A DNA stretch of 64,000 nt from Histoplasma ohiense (GCA_017607445.1 JAEVHH010000004.1:2480001-2544000), one strand, 5' to 3'; positions 43,972-55,813 are shown, counted from the stretch's first letter. The notes: generated by a model from the letters alone, not told the origin. A program made the numbers and translations.

Positions 43972-45675
43972 ATGATACACTCTTTTTCCCTCGCGGCGGT
44001 ATTTGCGTACTATGCCAGCATCTCGCTTGCCATCTCGACGTGTGAGAAGATCTCGTCGATTTCAAATATAGAGATCAAGGAAAAATTCACGGTACCATAT
44101 GCACAGGATCAAAAGGAATATTGGTATGGTTGACATAAGTTTGGCGTTTGAATGCTCACATGTCCTGAGCTTTTCGTCCTAACCAATTTGCTTATCCTCA
44201 GGTCGGCCGACTGCGGAAGACTTAAGCCCTCGTGCATCCTGGAACCTCAATCGCCGGAGAAGCTGTCGTTGATTGTAAGGACGCTCGGGGAGAACAATGA
44301 GACATTCGCCATAAAGAGCGGCGGCCACAACCCTAACCGAGGTTTCTCCAGCGTTGATGGCGGCCCACTTATCAGCCTGAAAGGCTTCAACGAGATCACC
44401 TACGATGAATCGTCGGGCTTGGTAAGAGTTGGTGCCGGTAAAGGGCCTTGAGCCTAAGGGCGTAACTGCAGTTGGAGGCCGTATTGGACATGTTGGAGTC
44501 GGTGGCTATATTCTTGGAGGTGGGTTTTATTTTAATTTGTCTTAACTCGCTGTTGGTGTACTAAATTTGGCTGAATTTGGACACTGATGTCGTTTTGTCA
44601 TTTAGGAGGATTAAGCTATCTGAGCACCCAGACGGGTTGGACTATGAACACAGTCGTTGAATTCGACGTTGTTCTCGCAAACGGTGACATTGTAAAGGCC
44701 TCCAACTGTCAAAATACTGACCTTTTCAACGTCCTCCGTGGTGGTGGGAATGCCTACGGAATCGTCACTACATATACACTAAAAACACATAAAATTGGAA
44801 AAGTAAGTTGGCTGCTTTTTCCCTTTTTCATGGTGACTGTTTGAGATATAAAGGACTTTTCGTATCTAAAAGAACAGGTCTGGGGTGGCAACCTGACAAT
44901 AAGCGCTGATAAGTCAAATGAAGTCTTGGCTGCTGTTCGAGATTTCACGGAGTACTATCCGGACGACAAGGCCGCCATCATCGCAACCCGCAATATCGGC
45001 ATAGAAAACCAGTTGGATATCTGGTTGATATTCCTCTTCTACGACGGCGAAACTGCTCCCGCCGGAACATTCGACAACTTCACCAACATCGGTCCAATTC
45101 TCAATACTGCAAAAACACAAAGCTATTTCGGCTTTGGTGAGTGCCCAAGATGCACTCGTTATCACCGGCAACATAGTCGACATGGCAGTTGAACACTCCC
45201 CGCTCCCCAACGCAGCCAACCCGGAAGTCATGCAATCCACAACAACCACTTCGAAGCCGCCACAAATGCAAACGCTCTAGTTCCCGGCCTGCTGGGCACA
45301 TTATCTCTACAGCCCATCCCTAAACGGCTGGCCCGCCATGCAAGGGAGAATGGCGGCGACCTACTCGATCTCGACGACTCTGTCGATAGGTTGTTGGTAG
45401 AGCTTAACTATACGTACACTTTCCCGTCGTACGTGCCTCAGATCGAAAGTGCGTTGAAGGCCGTCACGGACGCTGTGCGCAAGGATACGCTAGATCGGAT
45501 TAAAGAGGGGACGCTGCCTGATGCGCACCTCCCCCTTTTTATGAATGATGCGAACCATGCGCAGGATTACTTCGGTAGGCTGCGCCCTGAGAAGCTGGAG
45601 TATGCGAGGCGGATAAGGAGCGAGTACGATCCCAAAGGCTTGTTCCGTGATCGGACGGGAGGATTTAAGATGTGA
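43972..45675 (+). pseudogene. Broken secreted FAD-linked oxidase (BBE/VAO type)
   Basis: Remnant of a secreted flavin oxidase of the vanillyl-alcohol-oxidase superfamily, the fungal group with one FAD-linking His. The signal peptide is MIHSFSLAAVFAYYASISLA. The FAD-attachment segment AIKSGGHNPNRGFSSVDGG and the domain core GRIGHVGVGGYILGGGLSYL are kept, as is the C-terminal LPLFMNDANHAQDYF. Introns are 44124-44201, 44520-44605 and 44803-44877. Three lesions break the frame. Near 44440-44455 a small deletion removes part of the GAGNRWGDVY-like loop and shifts frame. Near 45130 an extra G shifts frame before ALVSAQDALVITGNIVDMAV. Near 45225-45240 the frame shifts back before NNHFEAATNANALVPGLLG. 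It lies just downstream of the intact D-amino-acid oxidase. Confidence 0.82.
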
Positions 45676-46385
45676 AAGGAGATTGTACTCGCCATCTGAG
45701 CGCTGTAGATGCACCCTGACAATTGAGTATTTTTGGTGTTCGGTATAGATGCTATGTTTTGGAAAGCATAATCTGCGAATGCAACGTGTAATTTTATAAA
45801 AATACTAGTATTATCATACTCTGAGTATACGGACGCTTTGGTTGTGTGCTGTTCACCCAAACTACGGAGGAGAATGCCCAGAAGAACTCCCTGTGCATCG
45901 ATCTCTCCCGTGCCAAGACAAGCGCCAAGCCGCAAGCTACTCTCAACAAAACAACACCCTTGATCACTTGTCTTCCTCATCCCTGGGGCATTGCAGTTGG
46001 ACAACTCAATAATATCGACTGGAGTAATCGTGCCATCTTCTCTTTTGTACTCCCCTTAAGGACATTTGACCTTCACACAAGTCCTTGTTGAACCCAGAGC
46101 CGAGACCGAAGAAAAAGATCCCAGCCGCATTACGCACGTTCCCGAATGAACGCGGTTTCCAAGTCATCAGTACGAGTCGAAGCTTGTTAGGCTACGACAT
46201 TCTTTTTCTTTTTGTTTAAAAAAAAAAAAGAAAAAAAAAGAAAATTGGCGCTGGAACGCTTCTCACGAGTACGATTTTACCTCTCCATACGCCTTTGACG
46301 AGAAAGGAAGACGGAAAGACAAAAAAAACGCCCAAGCATCTCTTAATACTATCAAGGAATTTCTGATTGACACGAAGGAACAAAG
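45676..46385. other. Intergenic
   Basis: No gene is supported. It contains an A-rich segment at 46218-46241. Frames on both strands lack motifs. Confidence 0.5.
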
Positions 46386-47420
46386 ATGGACTTCTCCAAT
46401 ATCTTGTACGTGACATTTCCTTCCCATGGCCAATTGGATTGGGATCTCCCATCACAATTTCGCGATGCGGGAAGGGGGTTGTTTTGCTCTTGAAACAACA
46501 TTCACCCTTTTTTCTCATTTGTATTTATTCCCCCCTATCGCCTCACATGGGATGTTGATTTTTGAACAAATTTTGCTAACGGTTTCTTGTGATTTATTTT
46601 CGCATTTACAGTCGCTTGGTCAACCTGACAGTCGGGGCTATCATGGTCCTGGGCGGTATCAGCCAGTTTTTCCCGCCAACCATGTAAGTACGCGCCATGC
46701 TTTTCTCTCTTCCCAGTGACGTTTCGCGGGTGGGATGGTTGGAAAGGAATTCCCGTGTCCCCAATTGGCTCTTCTGCGTGAAGGGGATTTGGGAGTAATG
46801 CGTTGTTTTAGCGGGGAAGGGTGAACCATTGATATGCAAGCTGCGCGGTATTTTGCGAATGGAGGCCTAGGAAATGCCTGCTGATGGGGTTCTTGCCAAA
46901 TTTCATTCTGTGATATAGAAGCAGTGTTGTCGTCGGTGTATATGTGATTCTGTTCGGTTTGGGTGAGTTTCTGGGACCCTTTTTGTTTTGGAAAACCACT
47001 TCAGCATCATGAAATTGGCAAAAATTAATCTAGTGTATACACAGCCGTTGCTGCCCTTGAATTCGTCCCACAACCGCCATCTAATCTCTCGCGTTACGCA
47101 TCCTTCCTCTTCTCCTTCGTCGGCCGGGGTATCTGTAAGTTTCATTTCCACAAACGGCAAATAAGACGAAGGACATTTCTTCCATATCGTAGGGCGTCTC
47201 ATTTTTCTAACACCGCTCTAATCTTTCGCTTGCCCTTCTGTAACCAGTTTACATATTCGTCGGTTGCATACTCCTCGAGGGAAAAGTCCTACGCATCATT
47301 GCCGGCACCATTGTTGGCATTGTCGGTCTCGGATACGTTGCCTTGGAATTCGTGCCGTCGATAGAACCGCCGGCCACCATGCGCGAGGCGGATAGCACGT
47401 GGGGATCTGAACAGGTTTAA
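46386..47420 (+). CDS. TVP15: Tvp15-like Golgi membrane protein
   Basis: COPI-associated/Tvp15 family protein of late-Golgi vesicles. Five exons (46386-46405, 46612-46683, 46919-46962, 47045-47134, 47248-47420) give 132 residues, the family length. Four hydrophobic spans are visible: LTVGAIMVLGGISQFF, then SSVVVGVYVILFGLAVAALE, then SFLFSFVGRGIFYIFVGCIL, then IIAGTIVGIVGLGYVALEF. A short charged tail (EPPATMREADSTWGSEQV) faces the cytosol. Exons 1-3 are tiny (20, 72 and 44 bases), so simple frame scans miss this gene; joins are supported by family resemblance to FGLAVAALEF and GRGIFYIFVGCIL. Confidence 0.88.
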
Positions 47421-49332
47421 AGGCAAAAGCAAGGCAGACTATCTGTTTGAAGAGACGAAAATGAAGGAAGGTATGAAAGGAGAAATACTTTTGACGGTAC
47501 TCGATCATGCGTGCGCGCGTGCGCGCGTGCGCTCGCAAAACCTATCGATGATGAGACATGTATTCTCACGTTTCTATGCCTACGGGTGGGTAGTGTTTAT
47601 GTGTTCAAGGGGGGTAGGGGTGACGATTCGATCTTTTTGGGCGCGCCCCCCAAGCGACATTCCTATATTTATATGCTTAATATACACCTATATATTCACA
47701 TTCTATCTGTCTATCTAGTTACCATTTCCCGGCTTTTATTATTTTCAAGATATCGCTTTTGACATGAACCCTGCAAACCATACCCAGCATGTGTATTTTC
47801 ATCCTGTTCGAGCTGCAGCTCGCGTGATAAGCTTGACATTCACACATACGTATGTACAGTACATCTAGGCTACAATTTATCCCTAGTTTAAATCACCAGC
47901 AGCATCATCATCACCATTATCGATCATGCCTGATATTCCCCCTACCGCCCGTGGTAGACTTTTTGGAGCCTCGCAACCTCGCAACCTGGGTTCGTCCTCT
48001 CTCTCCAGGCGGTCTCTAGCTGCCTCCTGCCCACCAGGCACATACCTTCCCGTCGCCGGCCAATTGGGGCTCAGAATCGGCATTCCAGGCAGCGAAATTT
48101 CCCGCTGACATAATCACCAGCCGCGGCTTGGCGTGGATCTTCTCTCTGGGATAAGCCAGCCAATGAGAGGGTGCGTATTGGGCATTTGTAATTTCTCCAT
48201 ATTTGGACGATGGGTTTCTGGAGGACGACGGCGATGGAGCTGGCACCCTTGGGGAGCAGAGTGGCATGCTGCGGGATGATGTTCTGGTAGCTTTGGGCAA
48301 GCGATGGGCATGCTATTTATTTCGTGTACTGAGGGATGTATGGGGGCAATGATCCCGACAGATTGAACTAAATATTCGCTAGATTAGATAGAGTTTATTG
48401 GACATTCATCGCAAGAGGCCATCCATATATCGACTGTCTCGTATTCAGACCAAGTCTCCAGCGCTGTCATTCTTCGTCCTAATCTCCGATCAGATCACCA
48501 AAAAGTGTTCTCGCCATGCGCTGTGGATTGTCCCGTCCATAAACCCAGTCGGTGCTTCTGACTCCTGATTTCTTCTTTCCTTCTCCCTTCCCTGGTCGTA
48601 TCTACAACACTCTTAACAACTCTGGCTCCTGTATCTTGCTGTCAGTTGTCTCACGATCTTCCACATTGCTGGTGGCTTGTCCTTCTCCGGCCTCAATCCT
48701 CGATCGCCCGTTGTTGATCTTGCCAACTCCCATCACCACAGCAGTCGGATCCTAGCAAAAGTCCAGCTCCTGGTCAAACCCTCAACACCAGCGTCAGGGA
48801 ATCTCGCCGACAAGACAGCTTAACTCCACCGGCATCGCTAGCCCCGGGTCCTTGTTTGTGTCGTGATCTGGGGTGGAGTCTTCTTTTGATCTAATCTGAT
48901 CTTTTGATCCAGCTGGATTTGGCCTGGATTTGGCCTGGTTGCCTGCCCTGATTCGAAGGAACAAATCCTGCTGTTCTGTCCCGAGTCATCAAGGAACACT
49001 ACGGCTTATTCTGGAGATATCAAGCCTGCGCAAATTCATCTAGGTATTTCACAATCTAACATCCTGCTGACGTTGGTCAATATCGTCGCACCCGTGTCTA
49101 CTAACACTTGCCGCCGCCATTCCAGTTGATCCTCTCTGTCTCCCTTCGTTCCTCTACCTTCAGAACTCATTGACCGATTATCGTAGAAGGAGAGAAGAAC
49201 AAAAACCAAAAAAAACACTACTTGGATTTTATTTTATTTTTTTTTTTTTCCTTTCTCCCCGAATCGCGTTCCTTTGACTACGAAGTCGTGCCCAAAGTAC
49301 ACGGACCCGTAAGATAGTGGTTGTTGACTACG
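47421..49332. promoter_or_regulatory. Long upstream region of the GATA factor gene
   Basis: A 1.9 kb gap that probably includes a long 5' leader. It contains alternating CG/TG sequence at 47507-47533, a pyrimidine-rich segment (48560-48700) and two near-matches to the siderophore GATA consensus ATCWGATAA: ATCAGATCA at 48489 and ATCTGATCT at about 48894. Minus frames at 47883-48311 look partly coding-like but change frame; no family was recognised. Confidence 0.45.
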
Positions 49333-51370
49333 ATGACGGGCCTGCTGGCCTCCAGGCTGCGTGCAGAGGGCGCAAGGTCTCCTACAAAGGGCACAGATAT
49401 TCCCATGCGGCAGCCGTCTGCCGAGGATTTGGATGCGGCACATCAGCTGGTATCTTCCGCACGAGGTGGACGAGATAATGTAATGAATTTTCGCTCCGAC
49501 AGACAAGAAATGACCGGCAAAGCGTTGGATAATACCCAAGGGGATGGGAGCCGGAATATGGATTCGCAGTTGCAGAATGGACACAAAGCTCCTGTCGAGC
49601 AACGGGCGGGTGAGTCGCCACCTGAATCTGGTGCCAATCCAATAGATCATCCGACGTCGTCGAAGAAATCCCCGAAAGCGCAGAGTAAAGAGCAGGCTTT
49701 CACTGGGCATTCATGCAGGTTTGTCACCCCAATTTCCTCATACACATAACTATACTCCCCTAAAGTCATGTCGTTAATCTCATCCTTCGATATAGCAACT
49801 GCGGTACGAAACGGACACCATTATGGCGAAGGTCTCCGACTGGTGCTACAATATGTAATGCCTGCGGCTTGTACCTCAAGGCCAGGAATACTGATCGTCC
49901 AACGCATCGTTCCCGTTCGCTACTTACTCCGTATGGCTCAAGCTCTGCGCAAACCCTCGACAAGTCGCGGAGCAGTACGTCACCCACAAATGATGGGAAT
50001 GATCCTCGGCTGACAGACACATGGTCGAACTATGCTGTCAAGGAGTGTACACCTTCAGGATCATGTCCGGGCGGAGGAAGTTGCAATGGCACTGGCGGTG
50101 CAGAAGGGTGTGATGGGTGTCCCGCGTATAACAATCGCGTTTATAAATCCGCTGCTCGAAACGCTATGGCGCTCCATACTCCGAGAACGTCGCCGCAAGT
50201 ATCAACCCAAGGCGGCCCTGGAAGTACGGAAGGTGATGCCGGTTCGTCGAATCCTGAAACGATGACCCTCCACATAGCTTGCCAGAATTGCCAAACTACC
50301 GTAACTCCGCTTTGGAGACGTGACGAGAATGGGCATCCTATTTGTAATGCTTGTGGTGAGTCTATAGACAATTGAACCCAGGGGAAAGAATCTATTATGA
50401 ACTAGAAACTAATGATATGCCAGGACTCTACCATAAACTCCACGGCGCCTATCGACCACCCACGATGAAAAAGTCAATTATCAAGAGACGAAAACGTGTG
50501 GTTCCCGCCATGCGCGAGCAATCTCCCCCAAGTGCAACCCAATCCTCGAATGGCTCCGTTTCCCCTGAAGCATCTCCCGCTGCCCTTGCACACAACCACG
50601 ATAGTCATCGTCAGTACCAAAACGTCGAACACGGCAATGGACATCCACCACCTCACACCCGACCTTTATATTCCCATGCATATCACGCCCCACCCCCAGC
50701 AGACTTCACAGGTTACACCTCAAACGTCATCTCCCTCCCGCATCACCCCCCGTCCACTTCGCAGCAACTAAGACCCTACGACAACAACCACAACAACGGT
50801 GAAACCACAAACACCCACCGCGCACCCATGCCCGCACTCCACAATCCAAAGAAGCGCACTATCTCCGAATCATCCATAGAAGACTCTCAACGCCCACAAG
50901 CGAGCCAAATCCTCACACACATCCCCCAAATAAACCCCCCCACACCCCCCTCCTCATCCTCCGCCTCCTTCCCCAATAATAACCCAGGCCGCTTCAACTC
51001 CATCTCCTCGCTATTAAATCACCCCGGCGAAGCAGCTACAGTAACAGCCCACGATCGGGACGATAGCCGCGTGGATCCCGCGCTTTCCTCAGCTGTCGCC
51101 CCTCGAACACAACAGCCACAGCAGGAGCACCAGCATGCCTCAGCTGGTTCCCACTCCCCTCCCCGCTTCAGCCCTTCTTTGTCACCTGCGCCGCCATCTA
51201 CTACCGCTGTGCCTGTTGGTGGAGGGAGTGGGAGTGGTGCGGCTGCGGTCGCGGGTGTAGTGGATCATCGGGACGCAAAGGCGGAGAGGCGGGCGCGGTT
51301 GCAGCGTGAGGCGCAGGATATGAGGGAGGCGTTGAAGGCTAAGGAGAGGGAGTTGGCGTTGTTGGAGTAG
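49333..51370 (+). CDS. SREB: GATA transcription repressor of iron uptake (SREB/SreA type)
   Basis: Two-finger GATA factor of the Urbs1/SreA/SREB/Sre1 family. These repress siderophore synthesis and iron uptake when iron is plentiful; in Blastomyces and Histoplasma the family also affects the mould/yeast switch. Exons 49333-49718, 49796-50355 and 50424-51370 give 630 residues. Finger 1 is Cys128-Cys131 to Cys149-Cys152 (CX2CX17CX2C, GTKRTPLWRRSPTGATI). Finger 2 is Cys291-Cys294 to Cys312-Cys315 (QTTVTPLWRRDENGHPI). Between them lies the iron-sensing Cys-rich block, CPGGGSCNGTGGAEGCDGC, with spacing CX5CX8CX2C. The long Ser/Pro/His-rich tail ends in a coiled coil (RRARLQREAQDMREALKAKE). Both introns cut inside or beside a finger. 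The orthologue name is inferred from the double finger plus Cys block plus coiled coil. Confidence 0.94.
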
Positions 51371-52778
51371 ATAGAGGATGGTGGTAACGGACGGGGATGG
51401 GATGGGACGGGAGTGGAGAGTGAAGATAAATGACATTTATTTTTTGTAAACTGCAATCTTTTTTGTTTTTGGGAGGGGTGGCGGATCATTTCTCTCTCTC
51501 TCCCCCTCTCTCTCTCTCTCTTTTAACCTTTACTCCCTTTTTTTTCTGTTCTTTTTCCTTTTTTTTCTTCTTTTCTTCCTTTCCTTTATTTCCCCCTCCT
51601 CTCTTTTTTCTACCCTTTCTTCTTCCCTCTGTCTCTTTTGTTGTCATTACCTTTTTTTTAATGTTCGGAGGGGTGGTTTTTTTTTTGTGGTTGCTCCTCG
51701 CGCTGTCGAAGGTGTTCTGCTGCGCAATTGGACATGGCAAGGAAATGGGGATTTTTTTTTTTTTTTCCTCTTAAACGTTAAACTAACATACATGTATGGT
51801 GTATTGGTATGTGAATTACTTACAGGCCGAGCAAGGGAATTGGCGAGGGAGTTTTTCTTTAAAGCGGATTTTTCTCCCCTCCACTCCCCCCTTTTATTTC
51901 TGTCTATTTGGTTTAACTTGTATGACGGTTTTAAACATTTTATCTTAGTTAATTCCCCCCGCCCCTTTTTCTACTTCTTTCAATAAGCGTTCAAAACCTA
52001 AGAAAGAATGAACGGAAGAATGAAAGGGTGGGGAAAAATCTCAATTCAGAATGAAAGTTGCGGGAAAATTTGAGACTCTGAATCTTTTCCTCCACCGTGG
52101 TGGCCATTTGCCAACCTTGTTTTATAATATCCTAAAAATTAACTGAAATTGTAAATGATTTTCAAAATTACAACTTGAACAAACTACTGTGTCGGTCAGT
52201 GTGCATATTTCTCTATTTTTGTATGATTCGCCTTGCAATTCTGCTTGCATATTTTCAAATTGATTTTGTTTTGTTTTGTTTTGTTTTTTTTTTTTTAAAA
52301 CGATTGTGTACTCAACTAAATACCACCAACTCGCCGCTCTCTGAAGTGCGTGGTGGTTAATGGAATGAATCTATAGGCAATAACATGTAGAGAGGTACGT
52401 GTTTCCTATTTTTTGACTGGATTCGTCTCAACTTGAGCAGGTACCCAGTTTCTCGCTCGTCAACGACACCTCAACCATCATTCATCCTCAAGGATGGAGA
52501 AAAGGGGGGGGGGGAAAGACATCCCTTTAAGAGGAATTTCTTGTCAAGGATGGAGAAGGGAAAGATTGAGGTTTTGCCAATGCCACCCCGCCATACTTCG
52601 ACATATCAACATCCATCCAGGAAACACATTGCTGGCATCCCATTGTCCGCCTCCTCATTCATGTCCTGAATCACCCCTCTAAATTCCATCCGAGATCCGG
52701 ATCTCGTTTTCGTTTCAAGATCTGTTGGAAACAGTCTGATACTCACGGCCGATGGATCCTGAACACCACACAGTTACT
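51371..52778. other. Pyrimidine-rich 3' region, no gene
   Basis: CT- and T-rich low-complexity sequence (51486-51780), a TTTTG repeat near 52264-52288 and a G run near 52504-52515. No supported gene. Confidence 0.55.
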
Positions 52779-53640
52779 TAACCTAAAGCGGCTTTGTAAT
52801 CAACTCCATTGCTGACCCATTTCTCCACGTAACGCCCCGGCAAGTGATCTACCTGCGATGACGATTCCTGCTCATATTTCCCGCCGAAGCGCTCCATCGC
52901 TTGCGTCAGCGCCAGTTGCATGAACGCTGGGAAAACTACATCTGCAATGATATCTGCGAGGGCGTTCAGGTCGGGGCTTCCGGTCTCGCCCGCAGCTAGG
53001 ATAGTAAACCCGACTTGAAACTCAGGCACGATGCCAATGTACGAGCTTTACGAATCAATTGTTCACATATATCACTCCAGTTTGGGGATATTGGCCTTCC
53101 CTATATATCACCCATGGGTGCCCGTGCCCGACGAAGTTTGCAGGATTGGAGGTGTGGCTAACGGGTTCGTCCCAGCAGCGAGTCTGTGCGGGTGAGATGA
53201 GTGTTGAGGAAAGAATGGAATTGCCGACTCTGGAGAGATCGGACACGGTGGAAAAGATGGATTGAGCACCGAGGCGACGAGGCCAAGTTAACTTATTTCC
53301 CTGAAACAATCCAGAGCCAGGGTTTTGCTTACGGAGCTCCTCCGCCAAAGTTGATAGCCCAACTGCTTGCTCTCCTTCAGGTTGCCGGATATCACCCCGT
53401 TGATCGTATCTCGGGGCCCAAAAAGGCTGCTGTTAGACATCCTTAAGGGCTCGAAGATCTTGCTTTTGAGGAGAGATTCAAATGATTCGCCATTCCTGTC
53501 TTCGGGGATGTATCCTAGAATTTGAAATGCAGCGTTCGAGTATACTGGTATCTGACCAGGAAGGTATACCGGCGCTGGGTGTATGAAACCGTCAAAAAAA
53601 ATTCTATATGGTTTATATTAGCAACACGCTTGCAAGCTCT
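52778..53640 (-). pseudogene. Decayed beta-lactamase-family serine hydrolase, 5'-truncated
   Basis: Remains of a fungal class-C beta-lactamase-like hydrolase. In order on the minus strand: a block with the conserved Tyr-x-Asn motif (YLPGQIPVYSNAAFQILGYI, ESFESLLKSKIFEPLRMSNS, SLFGPRDTINGV), then in another frame FSTVSDLSRVGNSILSSTLI with TSNPANFVGHGHPWVIY, then SSYIGIVPEFQVGFTILAAG and EKWVSNGVDYKAALG. The blocks fall in different frames with stops between (for example a TGA soon after GVIYVNN). The first half of the family, including the SxxK catalytic Ser, is not found upstream. So it is truncated and frameshifted. Some gaps could be short introns, but the missing front alone makes it inactive. 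Confidence 0.75.
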
Positions 53641-54580
53641 TGAGCCATGCTGTTTGCTCCACATGCTTTGGGTTGTTTAAGTAGGCAGTAGGCTCTACAT
53701 ACTAGATCGATTACACCGTGATTTGGATATGGAATTGCAAGCTGTCTTCCCTATTTTCGGCAGTCCGTACTCAGCAGATTCATCACTATCTACAATCAGG
53801 TCGTCATTGCAGTCTGTAATTATCATTCACATAAGCAGAAGATTCGCACACAATCAACATATTCTCCCCAAAAACCCATTGGAGATCGGGAAAATTATTG
53901 GTGGTCGAAGGATGGCCAACCAATCTCTGCATTGCTGAACTTGAAATAGTAATAAACAGGCCAGTCAACCGAATCAAGGATTAGTTAGTTATTACTACAT
54001 GATGTAACATTAATGATTAACTGTGCTAGTTAGCGACTTGGGGGCTCCCATGAAATAATCACTGGAACAGCGGCCAGCAACGTCGTTGTCATTGAGGATA
54101 TTCTTCTATCAAAAGAAACTCCAAACTATACCCTACCCGCCTCAGAAATAGCTTCTTGACATGATTTTAAAACTGCCAGGAGTTTATCAATCTCCTCCAA
54201 GTAATATATTTTTGCCATTGGAACCCGCTAGCCCTGAACTGGCCTACTAACCATAACTACCCCCTAGTTACATACCCGTTCCAACTAGTTAACCGTTATT
54301 CTCGACTCCCTATTCATACTCCATAGCGACTCGACGGGCCAAAGTTATACACAGTACGCAGTAGATAGACGTTCAAGGGTATCTGATAAAACACGGCGAC
54401 CGCGTCAATCGAGTTTGTCTACTTTTAGCCATATCCCTTGCCAGTTGAATTTTCGTATTAAACCTTCCAATCCCCTCAAATATCCAGCCCCATTGGACCC
54501 TTGAGAAGGAGTTTTACACACATGTAACTGTGGCCCGTCAAGACGCTTCTCAGTCTCATAATTCCAAAGAGACCGTATCA
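53641..54580. promoter_or_regulatory. Intergenic, upstream of short-chain dehydrogenase
   Basis: No gene is supported. It contains ATCTGATAA at 54381-54389, an exact match to the siderophore-type GATA consensus, 192 bases before the dehydrogenase ATG. The rest is AT-rich. Confidence 0.5.
54381..54389 (+). promoter_or_regulatory. Exact ATCWGATAA site (ATCTGATAA)
   Basis: Matches the extended GATA consensus used by SreA/SREB-type repressors and lies 192 bases before the dehydrogenase start. About one such match is expected by chance in 64 kb on both strands, so use is unproven. Confidence 0.35.
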
Positions 54581-55813
54581 ATGGGCCCTGCCCGGCTTTT
54601 CTGGCAAATTTTCTCCCATCCACCCCTTCCCACCACTACTTTCGCCGGCAAAACCGTGATTGTGACCGGTGCAAATGTCGGCCTTGGAAAGGAGGCTGTA
54701 AAGCATTTTGTTCGCCTAGGCGCTACAGTCATTGGAACGGCGCGATCGAAATCCAAAGCGGCAACTGCTCTTGCGGATATTAATGCAGAGACCAAAGGCC
54801 CAGGACGCGCAACGGTCTGGGAGCTGGAGTATGGTAGCTACGCATCCGTTCTAGGGTTCTGTGAACGGGCATTGTCAGAGCTGGATCGGCTGGATGTGGT
54901 AATTCTGAATGCAGGGGCTGCAACCCGCACATATGAGCTCCTCGAGGGGAAGGAGTCCTCGATCACAATAAATGTCATCAGCACATTACTTCTTGCGCTC
55001 TCTTTACTTCCGAAACTTCGGCAAACAGCCGCGACATACAATGTTAACCCTTGTTTGACTGTGACGAGCTCTAAGATTCATTCCTGGGCGAAATTCCCAG
55101 AGCGCGAGGCTGCGGATATATTTGCAGCGCTCAATGACCCGCTTTCGCCAATGATGCAGGAGCGGTATGTCTTTTGCCTCTTTTCTATGGTAGAATTCAA
55201 GTCGTCTTCCTTTTGATCAACAAAACCTTCATTATTAATGCTGAGTATGTAAATTCGTGGTATGTCACATGCAGCTATCCTACTAGCAAACTTCTCCAAC
55301 TTCTCGCAATACGGGAGCTTGCGTCGCGGACTTCTTCCACTTCCCCCCAGGTTGTCATCAACCTTGTTAGCCCTGGGCTCAACAGGACTTCTCTTACCCG
55401 CGAAACAACAGGCTTGGAAGCCATCGTATTGTCAGCCATCCATTACATATTTGCTTGGGATCCAGAGGTTGGCTCTCGTATATTGGTGCATGCAACGATG
55501 GCCGGCAAGAAATCTCACGGGGTGCTACTGGATAAATGTGAAATTGAAAAGTAAGTTTGAATGGGTTGCTTTATAGGTTTCCTTTAAACTACTCTCCGCC
55601 TACAGACATACAAAGGAACCTTAATCTCTCACTCAACATTGGTTAGCATGAGTTATCCTGGACATGAATGAATTTGCTGACAATCTCATTTACAGCGACA
55701 TTTTGGCCCCTTGGATTGAAACTGACGAGGGCCGGATAATCCAGCGCAAAGTCTGGTCTGAATTGGAGAAGAAGCTGGAAGCAATTCGACCTGGCATTCT
55801 TTCCGGGATTTAA
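54581..55813 (+). CDS. Short-chain dehydrogenase/reductase
   Basis: NAD(P)-dependent oxidoreductase with a Rossmann fold; substrate unknown. Exons 54581-55164, 55275-55550 and 55696-55813 give 325 residues. Family sites are the cofactor motif TGANVGLG (from residue 29), the NAG motif in VILNAGAATRTYE, the catalytic Ser region TVTSSKIHSW, and the YxxxK pair in YPTSK (Tyr196, Lys200), which is completed across the first splice junction. The Arg in ATVIGTARSKSKA after the second strand suggests NADP preference. The start is the ATG at 54581; the open frame upstream begins with GTG and lacks support. It resembles fungal SDRs of secondary metabolism or WW-domain-oxidoreductase-like forms. No cluster partner is next to it except the decayed hydrolase. 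Confidence 0.88.

Noticed and set aside
44440..44472. A GT-AG intron that would bypass the first lesion in the flavin oxidase
   Set aside because: It would be only 33 bases, and the sequence inside (LEPKGVTAV) reads as conserved coding sequence.
47883..48311. Coding-like minus frames before the GATA gene
   Set aside because: Three frames look partly protein-like in turn, but none has a family motif or consistent splice sites, so no gene is called.
51430..51774. Plus-strand Phe-rich frame after the GATA gene
   Set aside because: It is the translation of a T/C-rich 3' region.
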